Shown: in pieces, positions 1 through 12,204 of the stretch
Layout: every line of letters begins with the position of its first letter
Numbering within the stretch: the stretch's first letter is position 1
DNA from: Tieghemiomyces parasiticus
Taxonomy: Eukaryota; Kickxellomycota; Dimargaritomycetes; Dimargaritales; Dimargaritaceae
DNA length: 38,816 bases
NCBI GenBank assembly: GCA_027575765.1
Contig: JANBPT010000392.1
Location: forward strand, 1 to 38,816
Reading direction: 5' to 3'
The notes under the pieces: model-generated
What the model was told of the DNA's origin: nothing
Seen by the model: only the letters and a program-made list of their open reading frames with translations
Database searches by the model: none
Program-made: the position numbers and the translations under genes

Positions 1-1538
1 GTATGTGGGCGGAGGATGCAGGATGATATAAGACAAGGGTCGGAGAGGGAGGCCACTGTGGTAGCGCCATCGCATAGAGATCTCAAGGGATCGTATCCTG
101 GCAATTTGATTCGATTAAAATGTCGGTTATATTACAGCCCACCCATTGATTATGAGCTCGCGGAAGCCGGTGTTATGATTTGCGCAACCTATTTCTTTGT
201 TACCCTGGTTCGCTTAGATTGATGCGGCTCAATTTCTGCCTCCCTCGACTCGTCATCATCTGGCGGTGGGATCTCCCATTGAATGAATTACTGGAAAGCG
301 GGTTGTTTCGTCCATCGCGACAAATCCAAGGTGGGAGGAGTGGAGCTGTCGATTTCGGTCACACCGGCAAAATGAGATGGAGTGCTTCCAGGTATATCAC
401 TACTATACCCGCTCTTCCTCTCCCCTCCTTTACCGTCTGGATTCTACGGATTCGCCCAAATTGATATCATCTATACTTCTGCACTAGGTGGTGATGATAT
501 GTTGCAGCCTTATTGTATAAGTAAATTTTGCTCAGACCGAAGGGTATTACCATCTCATGATGCCGTCCTTTTATAACTACAACCCTCCTGGGGGGCTCGA
601 ATTTCTACTGGCAGTGCGCCTTGTGCTCTTCAAATAACTAGCGATAGCCAACGCCGACTGTACCATCTATATCATGGTTACTGGCACTTATGGCGCGGTA
701 ACTCCTAAATGTTGGAGAGAATATTAATGTTTCACACTAGAAAACAGCCCAGACCATTTCCCTGTCTTCAGTTATCCGAGCAATACATCGCCCAACACTC
801 TTTGGCTTCGTGGTAAGCGCATTTCACACTGGCACCTTGTACGGGCCCTAGTTACCAAGCAATTGCCGGCCTAGATTGTCCATCTCATCTAAATGTACAG
901 GTTATTGAGTCATCGCCGGCGCTCAAAAGATTTTCATTACTGATAATCAAAAATTGTGGTCCTGTCACCCCAACCCTGGGCCACAGTTTTAGACAAGCGC
1001 GACTAAAAGCAAGACTTGGGGCCACAAGTTTCGATGGTACAAACTGCGTTGACCATCCACCTGAGGGCCATTATGAAGTATACAGCACCATCAGACGTGT
1101 GGCCGCGGCCTTTTCCTCATTCACTCCTATGCGAGGGCACCTTCGCCGTGGTCATTTCGGGTTCAACGTGCAGTTTTTAACCTGTCCACCAAAGGTCAAT
1201 GTTCGGTAATGCAGTCGGGCGTATAAATGCGAACACATCATTATCAAATTGGGGAGATAATAGGGAGGGAAAAAAACAACAACAGATAAGCGAGGCATTA
1301 AAAGGGCACTTAAAAGCCCGTTACAAGTCAGCCGCTGTTTCGTGCGTCACATGGAGCATGTTAGAGCTCAGCAATCGTCTTGAGATGGCAGGCGGAGAGA
1401 GACTTCACTGACTTGCTGCTACTCGCCCGTCCCTATTGACATGGTTAAAAAAAATGAAACAAGGAGAATCAGGTGTTAACACGGAAAACCGGCAGCTCAC
1501 CATCATTATCATTAGGGGAGTGATCATCACAGGCTCAT
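1..1538. other. Intergenic, no gene seen
   Basis: This left-edge stretch has stops in all six frames and no open frame longer than about 94 codons. None of its short translations looks like a known protein. It is more AT-rich than the flanking genes. It must hold the 3' untranslated region of the nucleoporin gene at its right end. The first bases (GTATGTGG) could be an intron start of a gene outside the window, but nothing supports that. Confidence 0.6.
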
Positions 1539-4500
1539 CTAGCGACGGGTGCGACGTGGCCGAGCAATCTTACGACCAGCCAAGTTGGTTGCCGAGGCCG
1601 AATTGGCGCCAGGAGGGGCGCCCATCGTACCGCTGGAGAACTGGAGCGACGGACTGCCCAGCGGGGTACCCTGGGCCGAGGGCGGGTTGGAAGCACCAAA
1701 ATTAAAGGTTGGAGTGGCTCCACCAGCACCCACGTTGAACCCACCCGAGAAGGCCGAGGGAGTCGTCGAACCAGGATTCGTACCCCTACCGGCCGAGGGA
1801 ACCGAAGGGGTGGCGGCGCCGAAGGCGAATGGTGTCGCGGGTTTCGCGGCAGAGCCAAACATACCACCGGTGGACGGGGCAATGGCCGAGGACGATGCAT
1901 TAAAGCTGAAATTGGTGTTCGGTGCTGCCGCCCCCGCTGGGCTAGCGGTTCCGCTGCCAAAGGCCGGGGTAGACGCACCACTGCCAAATCCGCCAAACAC
2001 TGAGGGGGTGGTGCCCGTGCCAAAGGCCGGCGGCTTCTCAGCGGTCGGGGTAGCAGCGCCGCTGCCAAATTCGGAGGTGGTGGCTGGCTTAGCACCACCA
2101 AAGTTGAAACCAGACGAAAAGGCGTTCGGGGTCGTAGCGGCGGTCCCGGAGGCACCATTGCCAAACGTGAAGCTACTACTACCACTGCCAACGGCACTAA
2201 AAGCCGGAGTGGCGGGCTTGGCTGCGTTGCCAAAAGAGAAAGCTGAGGCAGGAGCCACTACGGGCGGCGGGTTGGAGCTACTGTTCAGGACTGGAGCCAC
2301 AGGGGCACTTGCAGGCGACTCCAACATCGAGTCCGTGCTCATCTCATTTTCCTGAGTCGAACTGCCACTGGTCGTGGCGGCCGGGGTACCGAAGCCGGAA
2401 AATTTTACGGGCGTTGCGATGGTAGTAGCGGTGGTGACGGGAACAGCCGGAGCGGCTGCCACACCGCCGAACGCGAAGGTAGGTGTCGCCGAACTGGTCT
2501 GCATCGTGGCAGGGGTGGTGGCGGACGAGTTCGCTGTACCATTAAATGAGAAGACTGGTGCCGCCGTCTTGTCGGACGCCGCAGCAGCGGTTGACGCGCC
2601 GAAAATAGACGGGGACGGCGCGGCGGCTGAAGTTGAGTTGGCGGGTAGACCAAAGGCCGGCGATTTTGGTAGCGAGCCCGCACTGTCGGTGCCGAATTCA
2701 AGCGGGCCATCGGCAGTGCCGGTCTGGGCTGTCGCCGCCTCCTTTGCCACAGCACTCGGGGCCTCGGCCTTAGGTTCGGCCGTGAAAGCAGGCGGAGTTG
2801 CTAAACCGAAACCAACTGTGGCCGATGAGCCGAAGCCGCCAAAACCACCGCCCGAGGAAGCTGTATTACCAAAGGCCGACGGGGTGGCATTAGAGCCAAA
2901 CGTGGGTACCGCGGTCGATGTGGTCGGAGCGGTAAAGCGATCCACAGTTGCCTTGGCTGGCTCAGCACCGGAAACTGCATCAGAAATGGGCTTGTCAGAC
3001 TTAGGTTCGGCCTCCGGAGTGACTGGTGTTACGGTTAGCGGCTTGAACGTAATGGCGGGCGTAGTAGTCGGAGCCGCACTAGTCATGGTGGGCGGTATGA
3101 CGGCAGCGGCGGTTGAGGCCTGGCCGAATCCTGAGAAGGACAGAGGCTGAGACTTGGCGTCGGCCGTGGTAGCAAATGCGGATGAGACTAAGGTAGGTGC
3201 GGTGGAGCCGAATCCCGTCGGCACCTTGAAGCCACCAAAAGTCGGCGTGGCGGTAGTAGTACTGCCGATAGCGGTTGAAGTTTCCTTGGCCGATTTGACC
3301 GGGGAAAGGGTGGTACCAGCGCCAAAACTGGACGCGGCACTAAAGGATGGTGCGGCCCCGAATGCTGGCGCGGAAGATTTGGCAGGCTGTGAGAAGGAGG
3401 AGCCCGACTGGTTTACCTCGAACGGCCGGTCAGTCGGAGGCTTACCGAACCCGCTGAAAGTCTTTGTGCTGACCGAACCGCCACGACCGCGTAAAAAGTT
3501 GGCACCGAATGGGTGAGCACCGTCAGTGGCGGGCGCCGATCGCTCGGGGCTGGGTACTGCGGTCTTCTTACTGTCAGGGTTCGGACCAGTAATAGGAGCG
3601 CCATCAAACGAAATCGCCGGCTTGGACGTCGCAAACGAACTCGGGGCTTCCGGAGCCGAGGTGGAGGCCGTCTTGAAGCTCGCCGGGGCCTGGCGGGTGG
3701 CAGCTTCCGCAAGTGGGGTCTCCGCCGGCTGGGTGACCGATAGACCCAATATGGGTACGGGCGGCACGTTACGGAGTTGCTCCAGCTCGTCGTCGTCGTC
3801 GGACAAGTCGAGGCATGCCGAAAATTTCCAGCGGACGACAGCAGGTGCTTTGGCATGCACGCGAGTGGTGTATCCACGTGCCTTGCGCGAAGAGGCCGGG
3901 CCCGCGGCGAATGGGGCATCGATACCCACAGAAGCGGCACTAGAGGCACCGGGCCCGGCCGTGACGGCGCGATGTGATGCTGAAGGCCGGCGGATCGAGG
4001 CGCTATTGCGGCGACCGCCGGAACGCTCCTCCGGCACCTCCGAGAGAGCGGCGGAGACTACACGGCCCTCGGAAGTGGTGGTCTGTACCGAGGGCTTACG
4101 CGGGCGGGTGCCATATGGTTGGCCGGCGGCCACCGACACCGAACCTTTGCGGCCCGTTCGCCGACGGCCTTCTTCGGCCCGGGACCCCCGACTGCTACGT
4201 GGCTGGGATGCAGGGGCCGTGTTGCGGTAGTCATTATCTTCGCCTTCCTCCGGGACCATGTCTTCGCTGTCTGAGAGTCGCGATCTAACCGAGTCTTGGC
4301 CAACGTTCGCGTTGAGCGCCCGCTCGCCGCGACGGGGAGCTGCCTGGCGTGACCGGGAGGGTACAAAGGGGATTCCCGGGGCAGCATCCAGGGCCTCGAG
4401 AATGCGGGCGGCGTTAAAAGGGGACTGATTGGCCCCGGCTCGGCCGGTGGAGAGTCGGGTGAGATGTGGCAGGCGGTCGAGCGGGCCTGTGGCGGGAGTC

Positions 4501-5393
4501 GCGGCACCGGCGGAGGCCGGGGTTGAATGGGTCGCGTTACCCTGGGGACTATAAGGATAGCGGTAGATTTGGCTGCGGATCTTGTGCAGAGGCACCATCC
4601 GGCGGTTGTGAGCAAACGGTGACAGGGTAGACGTGGACTGACTTTCTGCGTCGGGCACAAAATCCGTAGCTAGGGTACGGCGTCGCTTGGCCATCTGTTC
4701 GGGACTGCCGCGCCCCGCAAACCGTACGCGACTAGCCTTGTCGCGGCCGCTGCGCTCCCGTTTGCGCTCGAGTGGCGGCTCCTCCTCGCTCTCGACGGCA
4801 GTAGGGTCGGCTGGATCTTCTCCAACTGCGGATGGACTTGGTAGACTCACTGCGGGGTTGGTGTCACGCGGCACTGGTGCAGCCAGGGGCAGGGAAACAC
4901 CGTTCCGACCCGCTAAATCCAAGGGGATGGATGTCAGAGACGATACACGGTGCTTGGGACTAGCAGCGGCAGCCAGACTTAGGCGGCTGTTAACTTTAAG
5001 TGCGTACCGTGGATCACGACCCCAGGCGCGCTGCCGGGGCAACGTGGCCAGGCCTGTGCCGAGTACCCGGGTGTTGGGCGTTCGTGCCGTGCCGGCGTTA
5101 GGGAAAAAAGGTACCTCACGCGACTGGACCGGCGACGTACCAGGTGAATCGGGTGGCGTGCCGTCACTAGCTGAATCCAGCCGGCGGTGGGACGGTGAAT
5201 CGCCGTCGGTCATCCACCGCAACGGGGTGCTCACGAGCGACTTGATAGTTCCGAAGAGCCCGCTGGGGGTCGCGGGAGTGACTGGTGACGCCGCCTCAGC
5301 CGCCGACGTCCGGTGGGTTCGGAGGTACGGTTTGGCGCTCATCCGCTCGGTGCGACGCGACCGGCCAGAGCTGAGGACGGGGGTGGTCGGCAT
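1539..5393 (-). CDS. FG-repeat nucleoporin, Nup1/Nup124/Nup153-like
   Basis: Single-exon gene for a 1284-residue nuclear-pore protein; the first in-frame ATG is used. Residues 1-620 are basic and Ser/Pro-rich. They include a possible amphipathic segment near 46-61 (LFGTIKSLVSTPLRWM), nuclear-localisation-like patches near 208-222 and 235-240 (KRRR), and AARILEAL near 328-335, which resembles the short A..IL..L motif I recall from Nup153/POM121/Nup124. From about residue 620 to 1260 there are more than 20 FG dipeptides, many as FSFG, FGGFG, GFG or AFG, which bind transport receptors. The protein ends GRKIARPRRTRR, like the importin-beta-binding C-terminus of yeast Nup1 and Nup153. Expected location is the nuclear basket or nucleoplasmic ring. 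FG class is near certain; assignment to Nup1/Nup153 rather than another FG Nup rests on the short end motifs. Long open frames on the opposite strand are compositional shadows. Confidence 0.83.
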   Translation of the reverse strand: MPTTPVLSSGRSRRTERMSAKPYLRTHRTSAAEAASPVTPATPSGLFGTIKSLVSTPLRWMTDGDSPSHRRLDSASDGTPPDSPGTSPVQSREVPFFPNAGTARTPNTRVLGTGLATLPRQRAWGRDPRYALKVNSRLSLAAAASPKHRVSSLTSIPLDLAGRNGVSLPLAAPVPRDTNPAVSLPSPSAVGEDPADPTAVESEEEPPLERKRERSGRDKASRVRFAGRGSPEQMAKRRRTLATDFVPDAESQSTSTLSPFAHNRRMVPLHKIRSQIYRYPYSPQGNATHSTPASAGAATPATGPLDRLPHLTRLSTGRAGANQSPFNAARILEALDAAPGIPFVPSRSRQAAPRRGERALNANVGQDSVRSRLSDSEDMVPEEGEDNDYRNTAPASQPRSSRGSRAEEGRRRTGRKGSVSVAAGQPYGTRPRKPSVQTTTSEGRVVSAALSEVPEERSGGRRNSASIRRPSASHRAVTAGPGASSAASVGIDAPFAAGPASSRKARGYTTRVHAKAPAVVRWKFSACLDLSDDDDELEQLRNVPPVPILGLSVTQPAETPLAEAATRQAPASFKTASTSAPEAPSSFATSKPAISFDGAPITGPNPDSKKTAVPSPERSAPATDGAHPFGANFLRGRGGSVSTKTFSGFGKPPTDRPFEVNQSGSSFSQPAKSSAPAFGAAPSFSAASSFGAGTTLSPVKSAKETSTAIGSTTTATPTFGGFKVPTGFGSTAPTLVSSAFATTADAKSQPLSFSGFGQASTAAAVIPPTMTSAAPTTTPAITFKPLTVTPVTPEAEPKSDKPISDAVSGAEPAKATVDRFTAPTTSTAVPTFGSNATPSAFGNTASSGGGFGGFGSSATVGFGLATPPAFTAEPKAEAPSAVAKEAATAQTGTADGPLEFGTDSAGSLPKSPAFGLPANSTSAAAPSPSIFGASTAAAASDKTAAPVFSFNGTANSSATTPATMQTSSATPTFAFGGVAAAPAVPVTTATTIATPVKFSGFGTPAATTSGSSTQENEMSTDSMLESPASAPVAPVLNSSSNPPPVVAPASAFSFGNAAKPATPAFSAVGSGSSSFTFGNGASGTAATTPNAFSSGFNFGGAKPATTSEFGSGAATPTAEKPPAFGTGTTPSVFGGFGSGASTPAFGSGTASPAGAAAPNTNFSFNASSSAIAPSTGGMFGSAAKPATPFAFGAATPSVPSAGRGTNPGSTTPSAFSGGFNVGAGGATPTFNFGASNPPSAQGTPLGSPSLQFSSGTMGAPPGANSASATNLAGRKIARPRRTRR

Positions 5394-6807
5394 TGCAAGT
5401 GGTTGACTGGCTAGGGTCAGGCAGGCAATCTGGCAGCGAGGGGGGCGGTGGGCGAGTGGAAAAAAAAGTGTAAGGGTGACAATAACGTTAATGTCTACGC
5501 TTCCAAGTGGCCGAAAAGAGTGGTGTGACGTTAAGTAGGTAGCGGCGTACTTTGGCCAATCAAAGATGGGAAAAGGGAATCAAAAGCTGTTGCAATGTGA
5601 GCCTTTTAAAACAGGGCGTACGCTGTGCCAGGCGACCACAGTGGCAGGAAGAGCGAAGGATATTTCGCTGGCAACCCAGAGGCCGACGACAAGCGGTAAC
5701 TCAAAGAAAAAAGCCCATACGAAAACTCTTAGAGAACGAGGGCTCATTCGGCGGGGTATACTGACGGCGACACAGGGACAACAGTGCGTGGCGGCCTTGG
5801 TAATTTAATACATACCGAATGGACGTTACTGAAGCGGAATCGGCGTATTGACGACCGGCCGTGGTATAGGAGTCGGCTAGTGGAGCGTTGGTCGCCCGGT
5901 GTTTAGCTGACTGGACAAGCAAACCTTCCGCGAAGGTAACCACCTCAAAAAGAAAATTGAAAATGACAAATAACAAATAGCTAAAGGACAAGAGAATTCA
6001 AAAAAAAAAAACTGGTAGATGGCAAGCTCAGATGTATGCGGACACAAGTAGATTAGCCAACACGGCCGAGGCTATGGCATTAGGCGGAAGTTAAAGGGTC
6101 ACACGCCCTGCGGCCGGAGCTGGGCACTGAAAAAAAAAAAAGCCAATATATGGAATAGGGGTTGACCCGCGGCAGGGCGATACAAGTTACGAAACGCCAT
6201 AATCGCCTGCTGGACCAACCAGCTGCCATATATGTCTTTAGAGGATCGACCTTTCCATAGATGGCTTTGCGGCCGAGCCTCTGACATAATTCCTACTCCG
6301 TATATCCTTGGCGGGAGCAGAGGGCGCGAGAAGGTGTAAATACTTTCGCGGTTTACCACCACAGGGTCGTAATACAACCAGATCGTCAACTGACCCACCA
6401 CCATCTAGCCTGTGGCCAACGTGGGAAATAATAAAATAGGCCGTCCGCCCATTAGAACGGCGTGGAGGCAAATAAATGAGGACCATGGGCTAAGTAGTGG
6501 ACCCATTTTGACCTACGGCCCTATGACCACATCTCTTGTGCCATACATACGTTCACCATCTGTGGCGACGTAATCGGTCGGGGCAGCAGTGGAGGATGAT
6601 GGCATTGCTCACGTGACGCTCGCCCGTGACAGCCAAGCCAGAAAATGGTGGCTGATTGAACTGCACCGCGGAAGTGGTAGGCCAGTCCACGAATGCTATT
6701 GTCGCCACTCTTGCTTGACTTGACATGTAGCCACATAAATTAAATTATTTGCAACTTAACAGCACAGGGTTTTACCGATCTGATCTTATGAATATAACGG
6801 CAAAACC
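5394..6807. other. Intergenic: nucleoporin promoter and GCP 3' flank
   Basis: No credible coding region; the longest open frames (about 100 codons, minus strand) overlap each other and resemble nothing. Two 12-base A tracts lie at 6000-6011 and 6130-6141. The left part should hold the promoter of the leftward nucleoporin gene, and the right end the 3' untranslated region of the gamma-tubulin complex gene, so this gap lies between two tandem minus-strand genes. Confidence 0.6.
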
Positions 6808-9800
6808 TCAGCCGGCCAGGGCCAGTGCCAATGCCTGGGTGCTGTCGAGGTCGGGTCGCCTGGAGGAAATCTGCAAAATATTCACGACGAAGTCGCGGGT
6901 CCGGATGAATTCCGTGTCCAGTTGGCCGAGACGGAGCAGGAGGCGGTCACGTGCGGCAAGGACTTCATCGACGGGCGCTGAAGTGACAGGATCGGATGTC
7001 ACTTTGGCGGGGTCGTACGTGAGCACCTCAGGGTGCGTCGCCGCCAGATGGATAAACCCCGTATAAAGCTCGTGGAACTGCGGAACCAGTTGGACGAGAC
7101 TGGCCAAGTTCTTGTGAACGATGGATGACTGGGCCGCGGGAAAGAGACGGAATGGTGACAATAATGCGGTTAGCTATGCCATGTCTAGACGGCAGCCAAC
7201 AACATCAGGAAGTGGGGTCAGCCACCATTACTGTCCGGTTAACATAGCTACGTACCTTGCTGTCTAAAAAGCACTTGGAAGTGAGGGCATCCCCGAATGC
7301 TGTTAGCTTGGCCACGATTGCCGTAAACGAGAGCGGATAGTCGGGGCCCGAAATCCACCGGTGCAGGTCAGCCTCCATGCGAGCACACTCCGTGTCGAGC
7401 ACCTATGTCAACACGTGGAGCAAAGGGTGAACAAGAATTAGTACTAGCCTAATAAGAGGAATAGGTCGTGCGAATTATTAAAAGTAATATTTAAAAAAGG
7501 CATCGCAGACATGAGCCACGCACGCCGAGAGTAGATACTTACCGCAGACATGATGTAGTGACGCAGCCCATTGATGAAGGCCAGTAGGCGGAGTCGGAGG
7601 CCGTAAAACTGGGTCACGTAGCGGTGGATGCGGCGCAAGTCCCGGCGGCGCTGGGCCCGGACGGCGCGCTCGCGGGTAGGTGGCGCCAGGGTGGCGATGC
7701 GGGGCGGCTTCACGTAATCCGGGCGGACGAGGAGGTGGCGGGCGTAATCGATCTGAAGTACCCACCGGCTGATCTTCTGGCAGCTAAGCAGGAGCGATGG
7801 GGTAAAGAATACCTGAAGCGAAGGTGGAAGCTAGCGATTGCGCGATAGAGAAAGGTAGGAATCGGGGGCCAAAAACCGATGAGTATCAAGATGGCCAAAC
7901 TCTAGATGACCTGTCGAATACTGGGCCAGACGCGGGCACTGATCTATCCATCTTCCGTCAGCTGTCAGCCTACCTGAAATTCAATCTTGAGTTGGTTGAG
8001 CATGTCGGAGAAGTTGAGGGGTCGGAGCTGGAAGATTGAAGCAGTCACCACCGCCGGTGACCCCGTGATCCGGACATTAGAGACCGCCGACCGCCAGAGT
8101 GGAGACGCCTGGAGCAGCGACTCGGCCATGAAACTGTTCAATTCTGTCAGGAGGGGCGGCCCGGACTCTCCCGCCAGCCCACCGGAGCAACCTGAAGTGG
8201 TGGACCGACGCTGGAGGGTAAGACCGTAAAAGCGCCGGCGAAAGTAATCTAGCGAGGTACCATCGAGGATAAAGTAGAGGCACCGGAGCTGTTCAAATGT
8301 GGCGGCCCAGGGTACGGCCCGGTGGAATGCGCTCAGTAAGGTTGGCCCCTCCGTGTGTTGCAGGTGGGTCAAAAAGTGGGCGATGCAGCTGCCCATGAGC
8401 GTCTGGAGGGGTTGAAAATCGGTGAAGGCAGAGGCAGGTCGCGCTGGGCTGGGCGGGTCAACCGGCTTGCCGGATTCTGTTGTAACCGGGTCTATGCCCG
8501 GCCGTTTGGGTTGGCGGACCTGGAAATGGTACATGTCGGAGCTCGGCGGCGCCTCGTCCGCGGGGCCCTCGAGTGGTAGGTCAACACCGGCGGGAGTAGA
8601 GTCAAGTTCGGGCATAGTTGGCTGGGTAACGGAGAATTTGGCGTGGTACCGTTTCTTCACAAGACCATGCAGGTATGGTACCACAGCCGCTACCAAATCG
8701 TAAGCTGCAGGAGCGGCCTCAGATCGAGAGGGATTTAGGTAGCGTTGTTGCAGGTTCATCTCATGGCCGTAATCTAGTATAGTAGATATGTGGGGACGCA
8801 GAAATTCAGGGATGTGGTCACCGGCGTTGAACTGACCAGGGCACGAACTAAATGGGAAATATGTGGGCGTGCGTGACGTTTGGTTAGAGCATAACTAGCA
8901 GTGCGTAGTGCCCAACTCCTAACGCGTAAACAGAAACGACCACATAAAGAAGGGCGGCGGTATGGTTCCGAAATGCACACCAGGCGGCTTACCTGTGGAT
9001 GGCCAGCTCGTCGAACGGGTCGCGTAGGGTTCCTGTGGTGAGCCAGTCAGACAGGATAGCGAGGTATGGAGTGAGGGTGGCACACAGCAAATCCATCGCC
9101 AAGGGCCACTCCGGACCGGGCCGTTCGAGTTGTAGCCGAGCCGTTGATCGGACCAAGGTGTCGATCAACTGGGTGGTAAATGGCCTGGTAATGATATCTG
9201 GCAGTGGGTCCCCAGCAAGAGGTAGGATCTGGTGCACCAGTCGGTGGAGGTAGTGGACGCGCAAGCCCAACGAATGGAGTACTGTGCGGAGTTTGAGCAC
9301 AGACGTGAGCGGGGCGACCGACTCGTCGGCAGGAGTGCGCGTCTGGAAGAACGCCAGCTCCAGGTCGCGGAGTTCGCGGTCGGCAGCGGTGAGGTGGGAC
9401 CGGAGGGCCCATCTGAAGGCCTGGATGGTGCGTGCAGCGGGGAACTTGAAATGCTGGGCTCCAGTGGGGTCGGATGGACCCACAGCCTCCGACGGATTAA
9501 AATTATCGAGTCCGTTATCAGCGGGCGCTGGGTCTGAAGCCCAGGCGCGCAGGGTGTTCAGCCGCGTAGCCAGCCGCAAGAACCAGGCCAGATGGTGACT
9601 CAGGGCGCTCCGTGTAAGATGTGTAAGCCGCAACCGCGGGGCGCGTAACGATGGTTCACTACCTATCGCCTTTGGCGAACCGAAGAGGTGTGTGGGGTGA
9701 CCGAAAAGCAACTGGATAATATCGCGGACCAAGATGGCCTCGTTGACGTAGGGCACTGGATCATGGACCTCGGTCGGCGGGAGTTCGAGCGCAGACCGGT

Positions 9801-10035
9801 AGTAAGCCAGGAGCGCAGGCTCCAACTCGTTCGGCTCGTAGAGTGAGAAATTGTTGGGAGGGTCGTCGGGGAACCCAGCAGGCGGAGTGGAGGACTCTGG
9901 GAGTGGGCAGGCTACGGCACGTTTGAGCCAATACAGCTGGGTGTGGAGTTCAGCCAGGGTGTCGCTGTACTGCGCATCGTCCCGCGTAGCGGGATCCCGC
10001 TGCCCGGTTGACGAGTGTGCGGGTGGCATGTGCAT
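6808..10035 (-). CDS. Gamma-tubulin complex component, GCP5-like (Mod21 type)
   Basis: Five-exon gene: 10035-8993, 8847-7974, 7830-7543, 7402-7256, 7128-6808. These join in frame to 890 codons plus stop. It belongs to the Spc97/Spc98 (GCP) family, which binds gamma-tubulin and builds the microtubule-nucleating ring at the spindle pole. The N-terminal GRIP1 region is seen at residues about 96-121 (VNEAILVRDIIQLLFG, then HPTHLF). Exon 2 carries HIPEFLRPHISTILDYG and the QLRCLYFILDGTSLDYF stretch. Exons 3-5 carry the GRIP2 helices (FTPSLLLSCQKISRWVL, LLAFINGLRHYIM and the final ECARMEADL helix). About 95 residues precede GRIP1, too many for GCP4 and short for GCP6, so GCP5 is preferred; GCP6 (Alp16) is possible. 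The conserved WPL before FTP reads PPSL here. Frame is open upstream of the chosen ATG, so an extra 5' exon cannot be excluded. Confidence 0.8.
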
Positions 10036-12204
10036 CGGGGGCGCTTGGCTTTGGGAGATGAGGTCAATGTTGCTGACGGATGCGGAAAGTGGCCAATGTA
10101 AATCGGAATGGAATAAGTAGGCGGCAAGGTGGAAGCGCCTCTGAGGAGCTGCGCGGCGTGTGGTTTACTTGCGAATGTATGGCGTTGCTTGATCACCCGC
10201 TGTGGTAAAGTAAACATAAAGAGACTTCGGCTGTGTAATATGCGGCTAACCAGTAATAGTGCTTTCGATTACATCCAGAGCCTGAAGCAGCCCTCCTTAT
10301 AGCAACCATATAATGATGGAGGAGATATACTTTAGTCTTCAAAACAAAATCTAAAGGGTCCAGAATCGGGATGTGGTCTAGTATCTTCTACTTTAGCATC
10401 GAACCGGCTGTTACATTAGTTACCCTTCTATCTCACTAGGATGGCGTAGTCTGAGACTCGAGTTACACTTACCAGGCGATTCGCGTGAGCCCAAATTAGA
10501 TATTCTCATGCTCTGACCAAGAAAATCTAATGTATCTACACAGGTCAAGCAACCCTGGGGGAGCTTTACAATCCCCTGTCTTGCCATAATTTGTGATCAA
10601 CTAACCCTGCTTTACGTGGACCGTGGCTCTCTAGCCTATAACCCCTGGTTTGCCCTCCGATCGGACAAAAGTGGTGAGTTGGACGAGAGCAGGGTCTGGG
10701 CTGTACAAGTGAAAGGGATTCAACTTGCCAGTAAGCAGCTCACCTGAATATAGTGTCCTTAAGGGAAACTATTACCAACCCAGATCTTTCGAGGCCACGT
10801 AGTGCCCGATACTGTGTCGATGGCGTTCTTCGTTAGCAACAGTCCAGCATATGTACGTGTCTAGCTACTGCGCAAGATTCGGCTGGATTGGGGGTATGCA
10901 TAAGTGGTTTATCATGAGGACAAAATCGAACTCACCTGCTGGAGGGTTCGCCGGCAACTATTAATGGATCCAATCTGAAAAGAATAATATAAAAAAATCA
11001 CCCCAGGGGAAGAGGCTAGCTACTAGTGCCCTGAGAGGAACGGCACTACATTGCAGCGATAATGAATTTACTTATCTCCAGTTAATACCTGCGACCCCCT
11101 CCCCTTTGTAATGGAACCGTCACCACAGAACAGCTAAGGCGTGGATTTAGGGGACGACGGTGCGTCACCAGAGGCTTAATGATAATGAGGTGCTCTAGTT
11201 TCACCAACCGCTGACGATACAGTGACTCACCCCCGACCGCTGAGAAGAAAACGTACCTCTCCCTCGCCGAGGGGAATGCGTCTGGCCGCACGTATTGACT
11301 CCCCTTCTGCCCACTACCGCTTTCCCGCGTGCCACCCTCTCGAGCCAGACTAAGCGACACACTCACGAAAGCCGCTACACCCCTCCATCACCAGCGTAGA
11401 AAAATGACTCAGATCCTGTCGAACACGCACTCATCACCAAGATAAACCGCACTAACGAGCTTCATAGCAAACCCTCCACCAGTCACATGTAATAAACCTC
11501 CGTCAGCGTAGAAATTGCCTCCCTACTAATAAAAAAAGGTACTTTATTTTCCCCTATACTTTCTTCGTCTGCTGGGCCCTCATTACACTATGATCAAGAG
11601 TCTCTGACGGGATGATGACAATCCAAGCTATTTTATTTATATAATTGGTGAATGTCGTGACCGAGTAGGAAAGCCGGATTTCGGTCCTGAGACCATCCCG
11701 AGGGGCGACATCCAACTTCACGTTGAAGCAAGAGATGGAATTTGCGCTGGCTGCATGCTAGTGTGACCATGGGTATCCTTACCTGATGACCACACACCTC
11801 ACCAATAGTGAACCTATTCGCACGAGACAATGGTTTGCGCTTGGATTGATCTACCTGGGGGTCAGGTTGGGGAGGAGGCGATTATCAGGTAATATGACCG
11901 ACCCTTCCTCCCCTTACTGCACGGTACGCGCAGGTCCTCAGGTCCCCCCCACGCCACCCCTCAGGTAGCCCCAGCCATAGGAAAGCAGTCACTTACACTA
12001 AATTGGAACCGGCTAGAACGCCGTGAACTCGAGCCCACTTCCCCAACTGCTCTGCCGACACTCTCTGATTAACTCTGCCAGTAACAGCTTTCCAGACTTA
12101 ATTATATTTCTCTGTTTCCTTGGACACATCAGTCATCTACCCTACGCTCACCATTAGAAATTTTGCTCGTCCCGTTCAATTTCTCGCCCGACATTGCCTG
12201 TACG
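10036..12204. other. Intergenic, divergent promoter region between GCP and GCDH
   Basis: About 2.2 kb between two divergent genes. No open frame exceeds about 100 codons and none resembles a protein I know. It must hold both promoters. The right half is pyrimidine-rich (for example C runs near 11943-11960). A weak C/D-box-like arrangement at 11612-11690 was examined and not accepted. No tRNA recognised. Confidence 0.55.

Noticed and set aside
1549..4230. Long + strand open frames (258-268 codons) opposite the nucleoporin
   Set aside because: They mirror the GC-rich, repetitive nucleoporin codons, are low-complexity Val/Ala/Pro/Lys, and stop where the real gene's composition changes. They are shadows.
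11612..11690. C/D-box snoRNA-like ATGATGA ... CTGA pair, 75 bases apart
   Set aside because: No terminal stem outside the boxes and no convincing C'/D' pair. The short boxes occur often by chance.
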